The notes under the pieces were generated by a model. The model saw only the letters and a program-made list of their open reading frames with translations, did not search any database and was not told the origin of the DNA. Shown one piece after another: positions 8,155 through 17,247 of a DNA stretch of 34,111 nucleotides. Origin of the DNA: an uncultured Succinivibrionaceae bacterium (lineage in GTDB: Bacteria > Pseudomonadota > Gammaproteobacteria > Enterobacterales > Succinivibrionaceae). Both the position numbers and the translations under genes were made by a program. Positions within the stretch are counted from its first letter, which is position 1; each line of letters opens with the position of its first letter. The stretch is from contig CALXOV010000036.1 of assembly GCA_944390105.1 (NCBI GenBank), forward strand, positions 1 to 34,111. Reading direction: 5' to 3'.

Positions 8155-8158
8155 TGCA

Positions 8159-9232
8159 ATGATGCAAAAAATTGATTTTAAGCTGAAGATGACGCTCAGC
8201 GCGGTCATTAGCACGTTGCTCTTAACTGCCTGTGGCGGAGGAAATACGGTCTCGCAGCCCTCGGCCGTTAACGCCTCGGGACAGACTATGGGCACTTTCT
8301 ATAACATCACAGTGCCAGGTGATTATGCAGGTGGAAGTGCGCAGTTAAATCAAGACGCGCAAGCGCAATTTGCCACGGTCATTTCCGCCATTTCGACTTT
8401 TGATAAGCAAAGTGAAATCTCACGTTTTAATCAGCGCACGAATACCAAACCACAGCAGGTTTCAACTTATCTTGCGCACGTGATTGAAGAAGTTAATCGA
8501 CAGTCGCTGCGCATAGGCGGCGCTACTGAAATTTCAATTGGGCCCTTAGTGAATTTGTGGGGTTTTGGCCCGGATGGCCGGCCGGAGAAAGTTCCATCAT
8601 CGCAGGATATTGAGGCAACTCGCGCCTATGTAGGCATGGATAAGTATGCGGTGCGCTATATTGGCGGTGCTGCTTTTTTAGAGAAAAAAGATCCGCGGGT
8701 GCAGCTAGATCTCTCTACCGTAGGCGAAGGCTTGGGTGCGGATTTGATGGCACAGTTTCTCGATGACAAGCAGGTTAGCAGTTATTTAGTTTCCATTGCC
8801 GGCGCCATCCGTACTAAGGGGCAAAATCCTGCCGGTAAGCCGTGGCGCGTGGGCATCGTTAATCCGATTGATCCTGACGGCAAACCGTTTGCAGTGGTAT
8901 GTCCGCAGCAGCAGGCAATGTCTACAGCCGGCTCCTATCGCAATTACTTTGTTGATGAAAAAACAGGTAAACGCTATTCGCATATTATTAATCCCAAGAC
9001 CGGGCAGCCAATTGATCATCACACCGTTTCGGTAACGGTGATAGGGCGTAATGCTTTAATTACCGATGCGTTAGATACCGGCTTAATGGTCTTAGGTGCG
9101 GATGCAGCTTTAGCTTGGGGAGAGGCGCATGAAACGCCAATTTACGTCATTGAAATGCAGGACGGTAAGCCGGTCGGGCGCTATAACCGCTATTTTGCCA
9201 AGTACTTAAAGTGTGATTTGCCGGAGGAATAA
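8159..9232 (+). CDS. apbE: FAD:protein FMN transferase ApbE (lipoprotein)
   Basis: ApbE uses FAD to attach FMN covalently to threonines of proteins such as NqrB, NqrC and RnfG. From ATG 8159 (357 aa) the product begins with a lipoprotein signal, basic N-terminus, hydrophobic core and lipobox LTAC (cysteine 25), so it is probably anchored in the inner membrane facing the periplasm. Family landmarks are SGQTMGTFYNI, LDLSTVGEGLGADLMA, HIINPKTGQPI and the metal-binding segment TDALDTGLMVLG. The upstream reading frame lacks a signal and overlaps nqrM, so the start is at 8159 (or the adjacent ATG 8162). It starts 4 bp after nqrM and is followed after 2 bp by mpl, suggesting one transcript. Confidence 0.93.
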   Translation: MMQKIDFKLKMTLSAVISTLLLTACGGGNTVSQPSAVNASGQTMGTFYNITVPGDYAGGSAQLNQDAQAQFATVISAISTFDKQSEISRFNQRTNTKPQQVSTYLAHVIEEVNRQSLRIGGATEISIGPLVNLWGFGPDGRPEKVPSSQDIEATRAYVGMDKYAVRYIGGAAFLEKKDPRVQLDLSTVGEGLGADLMAQFLDDKQVSSYLVSIAGAIRTKGQNPAGKPWRVGIVNPIDPDGKPFAVVCPQQQAMSTAGSYRNYFVDEKTGKRYSHIINPKTGQPIDHHTVSVTVIGRNALITDALDTGLMVLGADAALAWGEAHETPIYVIEMQDGKPVGRYNRYFAKYLKCDLPEE

Positions 9233-9234
9233 TA

Positions 9235-10584
9235 ATGCATATTCATATTTTAGGCATATGTGGCACTTTTATGGGCGGAGTGGCGTTAATTGCTAAAGCG
9301 GCGGGGCATCGCGTATCGGGATGTGATCTGAATGTATATCCGCCAATGAGCACAGAGCTTGCTGCTGCTGGCATTGAGATCATGCAGGGATTTGACGCTA
9401 AACAGTTAGATATTAAGCCCGATCTCATTGTAGTCGGCAATGTAATGAAGCGAGGGATGCCGGTTGTCGAGCGCATGCTCAATGATAAGTTGCCGTATAC
9501 CTCAGGACCACAGTGGCTGTATGAGCACTATCTTAAGGATAAAGAGGTGCTGGCGGTAGCTGGTACTCACGGCAAGACTACTACCACAGCGATGCTAGCT
9601 TGGATCTTAGAGTGTGCGGGATTACAGCCGGGATTTTTAATTGGCGGCGTGCCGGAGAATTTTGCTCAAGGCGCACGCGCAGGCAGCGGCCGTTATTTTG
9701 TGATCGAGGCGGATGAATATGACTGCGCTTTTTTTGATAAGCGCTCTAAGTTTGTGCATTACCATCCCACGGTGGCGGTGTTGAATAATCTGGAATACGA
9801 TCATGCTGATATCTTTGAGAATATTGAGGCGATAAAAAAGCAATTTCATCATTTAGTGCGCACTATTCCCGGTCGCGGCAGCGTGGTGGTGCCTGCTGAT
9901 GATGTGAACTTGGCCGATGTTCTTGCGCGAGGTCTGTGGAGTCGTAAGGTTGTCTGCGGTAGCGCTGAAGGCTATGCGGCAGCGGACTGTGGTCTTGATG
10001 GATCGCACTTTACGCTGTGTCTTAAAGGACAGCCGGTATGTCAGGTCAAGCTGTCTTGTTGCGGTATGCACAATGTGAAAAATGCGCTGGCTGCTATTGC
10101 CGCCGCGGGGTGTGTCGGCGTTACGCCGCAGCAGGCCGCTGCCGCGCTGGCTTCATTCAAGTTGCCCAAGCGGCGCTTGGAGCTAGTAGCTGCCAAAGGA
10201 GACATCGCAATTTATGATGATTTTGCTCATCACCCCACTGCAATTGCTACGACATTGCAGGGGCTACGTGCGCGTATTGGTGCGGATAAGCGGCTTATTG
10301 CGGTATTTGAACCACGCTCAAACTCAATGAAGATGGGCGCTAATGCGCAACTGTTGCCGCAGTCTTTTGGCTGTGCTGATGAAGTGATGGTTTATCAGGG
10401 GCCGGCGGTGCATTTTGATGTTGCCGCAGCACTTACAGGCTGCCCTCAGCCCTATACGGTGTGCACTGATTTTAATGCGCTGTTGCAGGCCTTGCAGCAG
10501 CGCATGGCGCCGCATACTGTATTTTTGTGCATGAGCAACGGCTCTTTCAATGGTCTGCCGCACCGTTTAGCGGACCTACTGTAA
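9235..10584 (+). CDS. mpl: UDP-MurNAc:L-Ala-gamma-D-Glu-meso-DAP ligase Mpl
   Basis: Mpl joins the tripeptide recovered from peptidoglycan turnover to UDP-MurNAc in an ATP-dependent reaction, bypassing MurC, MurD and MurE. The 449-aa sequence has the Mur ligase N-terminal start MHIHILGICGTFMGG, the ATP-binding P-loop GTHGKTTT (110-117), the Mur signature EADEYDCAF and NNLEYDHADIF. The C-terminal domain has IYDDFAHHPTAI and VFEPRSNSMKMG, the latter characteristic of Mpl rather than MurC. It starts 2 bp after apbE, preceded by GGAGGAATA. Length matches E. coli Mpl (457). Confidence 0.95.
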   Translation: MHIHILGICGTFMGGVALIAKAAGHRVSGCDLNVYPPMSTELAAAGIEIMQGFDAKQLDIKPDLIVVGNVMKRGMPVVERMLNDKLPYTSGPQWLYEHYLKDKEVLAVAGTHGKTTTTAMLAWILECAGLQPGFLIGGVPENFAQGARAGSGRYFVIEADEYDCAFFDKRSKFVHYHPTVAVLNNLEYDHADIFENIEAIKKQFHHLVRTIPGRGSVVVPADDVNLADVLARGLWSRKVVCGSAEGYAAADCGLDGSHFTLCLKGQPVCQVKLSCCGMHNVKNALAAIAAAGCVGVTPQQAAAALASFKLPKRRLELVAAKGDIAIYDDFAHHPTAIATTLQGLRARIGADKRLIAVFEPRSNSMKMGANAQLLPQSFGCADEVMVYQGPAVHFDVAAALTGCPQPYTVCTDFNALLQALQQRMAPHTVFLCMSNGSFNGLPHRLADLL

Positions 10585-11264
10585 GCGTCATCGCAACAAA
10601 TTGTCCCCGTCATCAAGGCGGGGATCTGTGCCGTGATGTAACGGGCACTTAGATAAGTGCATCTATGGACACAGACAACTGCCTAGCAATCCTCTGTGCT
10701 AGCATCAGTGGCAGCCCCAACTGTAATAAAAGCAGATAGCGGGCAGAAATTTACTCTATCTTCTAGAAACGTTCTGTGCCTTGAGTGTTGGAACAGTAGA
10801 TCACGGATGGCTTAGAGCCTGAAGCTGACAGAGCTATCTTGAAACATTCTTTTTTATAAAGACAAAATCCATATCTTATATACTAATAAATCGATTATTG
10901 TGATATTATATTTCTGTATGATATATGAAAAGGTGTATGTATATTATGTAAATAAGCTAAAATGTGATTAATATGATCTTTTATTATTTGTATTTATATA
11001 CTGATGTATAGATGATTTTTGGTGTTTTGGTTAAAAATAATGCAATCTGCGTAAAGTATATACTGTAAAAAGGAGCACTGTCGGAAAAGTGAGTTCTGAT
11101 GATGGTAAAAATAACCACACGACAGATTGGAGAAATTTGGCTAATAGCTTAAATCGGCGATGTATGCAGGATAGCTTTGCTAAAAACGGGAGCGGCTGCA
11201 CACTTTTACTATTTTGATAGATGATTCACACTGTAGACCACAGCCGAGCTTTATAATATTTTTT
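10585..11264. other. 680-bp non-coding region with stacked hairpins and AT-rich tail
   Basis: I find no convincing gene. Near mpl are several stems: CCCCG/CGGGG (10605-10623), GTGCC-GT/AC-GGGCAC (about 10628-10648), GCACTT/AAGTGC (10645-10660), and a two-part stem CTGCC/GGCAG enclosing CTAGCA/TGCTAG (about 10680-10714). Two related segments follow, CTATCTTctaGAAACGTTCT (10756-10775) and CTATCTTGAAACATTCT (10834-10850); the second runs into TTTTTT. After that, 10850-11060 is very AT-rich, unlike the neighbouring genes. This could be an unassigned structured RNA ending at the T-run, or the non-coding remains of a mobile element, followed by the promoter region of the next gene. A 42-codon GTG frame at 11089-11217 is too weak to call. 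Confidence 0.5.
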
Positions 11265-12626
11265 ATGCATAAAAATTCACTTGCGGCTGCTCCGCAATAT
11301 CATCGATCCGTCAATCGCTGTCATTTAATCAGTCGCATCCCCATTTACGATCTCAATGGGGTGACGCGGATGTATTTTTTGGAATTTACCGCCGGCAATC
11401 TTTTGCAATGTGGTTCGCTAGAGCCAAAGCATGTGCCGCATATTCTGCATGGCTTTTTCATTCGCCGCAGTATTGCATCCTTTGTCGGACGCAATCATAG
11501 TGCAATGTTAGCGCTGCCTTTGTGCCGTGATTTGCTAACGCTCAAAGATAAGTACCCCAGTGGGCGTTTAGTGGTTTATGTGCGTAAGGAACAGCCGGTA
11601 ACCGAGGATACACATTATCTGTTGACGGCGCTGCGGCGCTGTAATGTACGCTTTGCTTGTGACGCATCGGCTCTGTTGCAGGAAGGCGGTTGGCAGGACT
11701 TTGCCTCTAGCTTTGATTTTGCGGTGACTTGGCTGCAGGATGCAGATTATACGCCGTGCCTGACGCGTTTTGTGGATGTCAAAAAGAGCTTAAACCCGCG
11801 CTTGAAGCTGATTACCGCAGGCGTGACGCAGCTAAAGCTGCGGCAGGAGGTGCTACAGAGCGGTACTGATTATGTGCAGAGTATCTTCGTGCATCCGCAC
11901 AACTATTATCGTGATAAAACGCAGCTCTTGCGCAATGCCGATGTGTTTGCGCTGCTGAAGATGGTGCATGCCGCAGAGGTGGATCTCAATACGGTAGACA
12001 CTTTGGTGCGTCGCCATCCTTACATGCAACGCGATGTGTACAATTTGCTACAGCATTGTCATCCCTCGTTTCGCGAGTATGGCTGGAACCTAAATAAGAT
12101 CGTGCCGCAGTTTGGCGTGAATGTGCTGCGTGATGTGTTGGCAGTGGCTGCTCTGCATGGTTTACTGGCGATCAGTGCGCAGGGTTCTGATAAATTTTCA
12201 CAAAATGCCGCCTTTGAACCGGTTAAGACTGCATTGCTGCGCGCGCGTTTTTTATTTCTGCTGTCTCGTGATCTATCCTTAAGCGAGTCCCTGCATAGAA
12301 CGGCTTTTACCTATGGGCTGTTTTCGATTGAACGTTTGTGGGCGGCCGAGCTTAACCCGAAGCTGGAGCAGACGCTGCTTAACTTTAGCTTTAAGCTTCA
12401 GGATGAAGTGTTACTTGAGCGCTTGCTTGATGTTATCCGCGGTTTAGAGCAGCTGAATTTAAATGCTTTTGTTAAAGCGCTATTGCAGCTGCACGGCGAT
12501 GTCGGAGTTGCTCTGCATGATTACGAGCATGCGCTGATGTGGTCAAATGAAGTGGCAGCGATTTTATATTCGACCAATTACTCAGATTTAGTGGTCACGC
12601 GTTCACAGAATAAACTACAGTACTGA
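11265..12626 (+). CDS. Degenerate EAL plus HDOD domain signalling protein (YuxH type)
   Basis: The 453-aa protein resembles COG3434 proteins, which join an EAL-like domain to an HDOD domain. The N-terminal third starts like them (ISRIPIYDLNGVTRMYFLEF), but the EAL catalytic motifs are gone: no EAL/ELL-F, no DDF, and the usual AEKVET and QGYFF segments read TAGVTQ and QSIFV. It should therefore not cleave c-di-GMP, though it may bind ligand or partners. The HDOD part spans about 235-430 (VDTLVRRHPYMQRDVYNLL followed by a helical bundle). I start at ATG 11265; the TTG at 11214 adds unrelated residues. Neither start has a clear ribosome site. It is convergent with the GGDEF/EAL gene, 1 bp between stops. 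Confidence 0.65.
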   Translation: MHKNSLAAAPQYHRSVNRCHLISRIPIYDLNGVTRMYFLEFTAGNLLQCGSLEPKHVPHILHGFFIRRSIASFVGRNHSAMLALPLCRDLLTLKDKYPSGRLVVYVRKEQPVTEDTHYLLTALRRCNVRFACDASALLQEGGWQDFASSFDFAVTWLQDADYTPCLTRFVDVKKSLNPRLKLITAGVTQLKLRQEVLQSGTDYVQSIFVHPHNYYRDKTQLLRNADVFALLKMVHAAEVDLNTVDTLVRRHPYMQRDVYNLLQHCHPSFREYGWNLNKIVPQFGVNVLRDVLAVAALHGLLAISAQGSDKFSQNAAFEPVKTALLRARFLFLLSRDLSLSESLHRTAFTYGLFSIERLWAAELNPKLEQTLLNFSFKLQDEVLLERLLDVIRGLEQLNLNAFVKALLQLHGDVGVALHDYEHALMWSNEVAAILYSTNYSDLVVTRSQNKLQY

Positions 12627-12627
12627 A

Positions 12628-15603
12628 CTACACCATCAGCATGCGCTGCTCGAGGAAGATCTTGGATAATAAATCTTGCTGTTTGAGCGGGCGGTAGAAG
12701 TAATAGCCTTGAATATAATCGCAATCGGTCTGCATAATGGTCTGCAGCTCCTGTAGCGTTTCCACTCCTTCAACGCAAACCTGTCTTCCAAGCTGATGGC
12801 ATGCCGTGATCACAGCTTTAATAAAGTATAAATTATTCTTTGATTCGTGCGCCTTGACCGTAAGCGAACGATCGAGTTTGATGATGGAAGCCGGATATTT
12901 AAGTAGCAAATTAAGCGAGGAATAACCGTTGCCGAAATCATCAAGTGCAATGCGGATGCCAAGTTCGCGGCAGTGTTCAATAAAGGCCGTAAGCTTTTCC
13001 GGACAGGCATCAAAATTAGTTTCCGTCAGCTCAGCAATAAAGTGCTTCCCAGGCAGCTGGAGGCGGTGTAGGGTTTGGGCAATATAGTCAATAAATCCTG
13101 GATCTTCTTTTATCTGCACGTAGCTGACATTAAATGAAATAAAGAAATTGGGGCTGAAGGTCCGGGCTTTGTTGACGAATTCCGCAGCTTGATTAAATAC
13201 AAAGCGTCCGACCTGCACAATCAGTTTGCTCTGCTCCAAAATGGGGATGAAGGCGGTTGGGCCAATATTGAGATTATCGCTGTTCCAGCGCATTAAGATT
13301 TCGGCGCCTAAGATGCGGTGCTCGCCGCTACTTTCCACCAACGGCTGCACCACCGTTGAAAAACCGCGGAAATTATGCTCGACGCTGGCGGTTATTTTCA
13401 GCACGAGCTCAGCTTGTCGACGCTGCGCCTGTACGTCATGATCCGAAAACTCGATAAAAGTATCCGGGCTTTGTTTAGCGATAGCTACAAAGCAGGCAAT
13501 TTGATCAAACAGCTCTTTGGCATGCTCTAAATGTTCTGGGTAGCGAATGGAGGTAATCGCTGCACTGCGTAGCGTGGTTAAGCCGTAATCGGCATAGCAG
13601 CTAGTCGTAAGTTTTAACATCTGCACTTTAAGTGCGTGTTCTGTGTCCAAATCGCGGCTTTTGCTGATACCGATGATGGTGGTACCGTCTAAACGGTAGA
13701 AATTCAGTGCATCGCCGAGATTATCGGTTAGCCGCTGGCCAATGGAGTGGATTAAATGATTGACCGTTTCGCGACCCATCTGCTCATTAATTTTGCTAAA
13801 GGAGAACAGTTTGAGTGCAATAATAGTACAGGAATGCTCATCTTCAATTAAGCGCTTTACATCATTGACCGCTGCATATTCGCGCTGCAGATTAGAAATC
13901 GGGTCAATTAAATTGCGATCATCAAGGCGCAGCAGACTGCCGGAGACAAACAAGGGCTTTTTATCTTCATCAAAGATCACGTGTCCGCGGCAATGCACCC
14001 AGATATCGTGCCCTAGCGTCGAACTAACGCGGTAACGCAGCGAATGGTTGTAATGCGGGTCGGATAAGGTGCGTGCGATATCATCTTCCCAACGGGCGCG
14101 ATCGCGATCGTCGCGAATCAGCTCTCGCCAGCGGCTGAGAAAATTAGGCACAATATTGTGTGTAAAGCCGAAAATTTCGCACAAGTTGTCGCTTAAATAA
14201 AAGACATCCTGCGTCAGATCGCCAAAATAAATGCAGAAGGGTTGCCCGGGCAGGGAAATGGACTGCAGCAGCGTCAATTCATCAAAGCGGTAGTGCTTGA
14301 TGTAATAGAAAAAAGGATGATCCGAACACGTGACTTCGCTGCGATCAATGCTTGCAATTGTAGGTTTGCTAGGCAGCAGCTTGCTGCTGCTGTTATGCTT
14401 CGGCTGCGCGTTTAAAAAGTCATTTAAGCTGCAAGGTTCGGTGGTAAAAGCGGCGGTGACTTCGGCTGTACAGTTCATGCTTTTAAGCAGTGCCTGCGCT
14501 TTTAATTTAAAGGAATTGACTTGCTCGGCGCGCACATCTTTTAAGATTACGGTAAAAATTTCCGCCCGGCTGCGAAAAATCGGGTAACCGGTAAGAATGG
14601 TTTTTAGGCACTGAAAGACTTTTTTGAGCTGTTCGTCATTGTTGCGCAGGCCAAAATCGCTGCCCTGCTGAGCCGATGGCGACAGTTTGACAATGAGCGC
14701 ACCGATAGATTTATGGAAGCGAAAGTTCATAATGGCGCGCTCAAAGGCGCGGCGATTATAGGCTTCCGTAAGATCGTCGCGCTCTTTTAACTGCAGTAGG
14801 TTGATAAGTACGCTACGCTTTTTAATAAGAGAAGCCGCCACGGTGGTGTAAAAACGCAACGCACGCTTCAGCCCGGACAATTTTTCCGGGGCAATGGAAA
14901 ATAAGCTCAAAAAACCGATAGTCTGTGCACTGTTTTTAATCGGCACAATCAACGCATTGGTAAGCTTAAATGCAGTGAGCAGGGCATATTCCATAGGATG
15001 GAGTTGCTTTAAGTTCTCCACTTGCGGAATATAGAGCGAGCAGTTCTGGTCGTTAAGTAGCACTTGCTCTAGATAGGAGCGCAACATATTACTGTGAAGC
15101 TGACTATCATCGCTAAAAGCTTGGGTTAAGGCGCGGGTGACGGTGTGGGTAATGGTGCGGTGCTCGACGATATATACGCCGGTAAAGGCAATTTTATAGC
15201 GTTCGCCCATATCCTGCAGCAACGCATACAAGGCTGCGCTGGGACTATCTAGCGGCACGACTTTATCTAAAACCTCTGCCGGAGCGGCATCATCATCTAG
15301 CGCCGCCGAGGGCTGCGGCAACTGGGAGTGAGGAGTCTGGGAACGTAGTAGCCATATGGCGCGGCCTGCTTCATCTTTAGCCTCAAGCACGCTGATTTTG
15401 ACATCAGCATGATTAAAGCGTACGAGTTTGCCGGCTTGCGCATCCGGGGTTAATGCCAGACGGTATAAAGTCTGCAAACCTTGGTTCCCGTGCTGTGTGA
15501 CAAAGCGTTGCGCTGCAGCATTTAGATAGCAGGGTTCAAGTTTATCCTGCGTCAATGCGCAGACCAGTTCTGCAGTATGGTCGAAAATACTGAAAAAGCG
15601 CAT
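12628..15603 (-). CDS. Multidomain GAF-GGDEF-PAS-GGDEF-EAL protein, probable c-di-GMP phosphodiesterase
   Basis: The 991-aa protein has no clear membrane segment. Domains in order: an N-terminal PAS-like part, a GAF-like part (NALIVPIKNSAQTIGFLSL), a first GGDEF fold (DDLTEAYNRRAFE) whose signature reads SRAEIF, a PAS domain around YFGDLTQDVFYLSDN with its PAC segment, and a second GGDEF fold (PISNLQREYA) whose signature reads RLDGTT. Both cyclases therefore look dead. The C-terminal EAL domain keeps the catalytic set: E768 (in EIL), N825, E858, D888-D889 (DDFG), K909, E945 and Q965. I infer a cytoplasmic, sensor-controlled c-di-GMP hydrolase. GGAGAG lies upstream of ATG 15603. The convergent EAL-HDOD neighbour suggests a shared signalling theme. 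Confidence 0.85.
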   Translation of the reverse strand: MRFFSIFDHTAELVCALTQDKLEPCYLNAAAQRFVTQHGNQGLQTLYRLALTPDAQAGKLVRFNHADVKISVLEAKDEAGRAIWLLRSQTPHSQLPQPSAALDDDAAPAEVLDKVVPLDSPSAALYALLQDMGERYKIAFTGVYIVEHRTITHTVTRALTQAFSDDSQLHSNMLRSYLEQVLLNDQNCSLYIPQVENLKQLHPMEYALLTAFKLTNALIVPIKNSAQTIGFLSLFSIAPEKLSGLKRALRFYTTVAASLIKKRSVLINLLQLKERDDLTEAYNRRAFERAIMNFRFHKSIGALIVKLSPSAQQGSDFGLRNNDEQLKKVFQCLKTILTGYPIFRSRAEIFTVILKDVRAEQVNSFKLKAQALLKSMNCTAEVTAAFTTEPCSLNDFLNAQPKHNSSSKLLPSKPTIASIDRSEVTCSDHPFFYYIKHYRFDELTLLQSISLPGQPFCIYFGDLTQDVFYLSDNLCEIFGFTHNIVPNFLSRWRELIRDDRDRARWEDDIARTLSDPHYNHSLRYRVSSTLGHDIWVHCRGHVIFDEDKKPLFVSGSLLRLDDRNLIDPISNLQREYAAVNDVKRLIEDEHSCTIIALKLFSFSKINEQMGRETVNHLIHSIGQRLTDNLGDALNFYRLDGTTIIGISKSRDLDTEHALKVQMLKLTTSCYADYGLTTLRSAAITSIRYPEHLEHAKELFDQIACFVAIAKQSPDTFIEFSDHDVQAQRRQAELVLKITASVEHNFRGFSTVVQPLVESSGEHRILGAEILMRWNSDNLNIGPTAFIPILEQSKLIVQVGRFVFNQAAEFVNKARTFSPNFFISFNVSYVQIKEDPGFIDYIAQTLHRLQLPGKHFIAELTETNFDACPEKLTAFIEHCRELGIRIALDDFGNGYSSLNLLLKYPASIIKLDRSLTVKAHESKNNLYFIKAVITACHQLGRQVCVEGVETLQELQTIMQTDCDYIQGYYFYRPLKQQDLLSKIFLEQRMLMV

Positions 15604-15815
15604 AGCTGCGGCTCTCCGTTCTGCATTTACGGTGCGGATGTTGCCTCACGTAATAGTGCACGAAATACATATAAGTTAATTATAAAGATAAAAACGTCTA
15701 AGATAAAAGAATTGGCTGGTATTTCAGCTGATTTTCCTAAACGCTTGCGCTCAAACGCCTAAGGCCGCATCATAATTAGGACTTTTGATTATAAGTTGAT
15801 ATGAGATAAGCAATC

Positions 15816-16739
15816 ATGAATTCGCAGATGCTGGGACATCTTTTAGCTGCGTTCACCATGCTGGTGTGGGGTACCACTTTCATTGCCACGAAAGTACTCC
15901 TTGCAGATTTTACCCCGCTGGAGATTTTATTTACCCGCTTTGCCTTAGGTACTGCCGCGTTGTTCATCCTGCTGCCGCGCCGTCTGCCGCATTTGACTTG
16001 GCAACAAGAGAGCGTCTTGGCAGGGGCAGGACTGTGCGGAGTGACTTTGTATTTTCTTTTAGAGAATATGGCGCTTACCTTCACGCAGGTGTCCAATGTC
16101 GGCATTATTTTAGGATCGGTGCCGCTCTTTTGTGCCCTCGTGGATCGCATCTTCGGTTCTAAAACGCCGTTGCCGTATTCATTTATCGCAGGCTTTGCCT
16201 GCGCGATGTGCGGAATAGCTCTGCTCAGCAGCAGTTCCTTGGAGCTGAACTTTAATCCTTTAGGTGATATCTTGGCGCTCCTTGCCTCAGTAGTATGGGG
16301 CTTTTATACCCTGATGGTGCGCAAGGCCGGCACTTTCGGCTGTCCGATGACGCTGATTACGCGCCGCGTGTTTACCTACGGTCTTATCTTCATGCTTCCC
16401 TGCACATTGGTGTTTGACTGTAGCTTTAAGCCGCAGGCCTTAATGGAGCCGCTTAACATTGCTAATCTGCTCTTTTTGGGACTGGGAGCTTCGGCTTTAT
16501 GCTTTTTTACTTGGAATTATGCGCTGAAGCTAATCGGTACGCTGCAGGCGGTGCCGTATCTGTATGCCGCGCCAGTGGTAACGGTTGGAGCGGCGGTAAT
16601 GATTTTAGGCGAGGTGGTCACCGTGCGCGCCGCTATGGGTATGGTGCTTGCGATGCTCGGGCTCTTGCTGTCGCAGTGGCCGCAGTGTCGTCAGCTTTTG
16701 CGGCATTATCGGGAGGAGCATGCTATAGGAAGGCAATGA
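15816..16739 (+). CDS. EamA/DMT-family membrane permease
   Basis: The 307-aa protein has about ten hydrophobic segments in two EamA repeats. The first begins LLAAFTMLVWGTTFIATKVLL, a typical W-G-x-x-F-x DMT start (residues about 9-29). The second begins at ILALLASVVWGFYTLMVRK. These proteins export metabolites or drugs; the substrate cannot be read from sequence. It is a lone plus-strand gene after the divergent EAL gene and is convergent with rpsU. The ribosome site is weak (GAGATAAG before ATG 15816). Confidence 0.9.
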   Translation: MNSQMLGHLLAAFTMLVWGTTFIATKVLLADFTPLEILFTRFALGTAALFILLPRRLPHLTWQQESVLAGAGLCGVTLYFLLENMALTFTQVSNVGIILGSVPLFCALVDRIFGSKTPLPYSFIAGFACAMCGIALLSSSSLELNFNPLGDILALLASVVWGFYTLMVRKAGTFGCPMTLITRRVFTYGLIFMLPCTLVFDCSFKPQALMEPLNIANLLFLGLGASALCFFTWNYALKLIGTLQAVPYLYAAPVVTVGAAVMILGEVVTVRAAMGMVLAMLGLLLSQWPQCRQLLRHYREEHAIGRQ

Positions 16740-16749
16740 ACTATAAGGG

Positions 16750-16782
16750 ATAAAGTAAAGAAAAGGGCCGCATCTGCGACCC
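16750..16782 (-). terminator. Intrinsic terminator of rpsU
   Basis: Read on the minus strand, GGG-T-CGCA-GA-TGCG-G-CCC (stem 16782-16765, one mismatched pair) is followed by TTTTCTTTACTTT. It lies 70 bp past the rpsU stop, between rpsU and the convergent permease gene. A second hairpin, GTTGCA/TGCAAC (16801-16816), lies nearer rpsU and has no T-run. Confidence 0.7.
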
Positions 16783-16851
16783 TGCTTAATGGTTTGGTGT
16801 GTTGCATTAGTGCAACAACTGCGCAGTCATCGGCAATGCCGAAAAGCGCGA

Positions 16852-17091
<240 letters not shown>

Positions 17092-17247
17092 TTACAACGG
17101 GCAGTCTCAGACATGCGAGGCTGCTAAAAGTTAAAAAACATGCGGATTATACAATAAGGTAAAGCTGAAGTCACGCACAAAATTAGGCGCAAGTCTGTTA
17201 GAATTAGCAGGTTTTCAGCACAGCTTGATTTTTCGACTCAGGAAATT

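Noticed and set aside
8075-8158. GTG-started extension of apbE overlapping nqrM
   Set aside because: The lipoprotein signal begins properly only at ATG 8159; the extension would bury it.
11089-11217. 42-codon GTG frame in the gap before the EAL-HDOD gene
   Set aside because: AAGGAG is 13 bp upstream, farther than usual, and the peptide shows no recognisable features; it may be chance.
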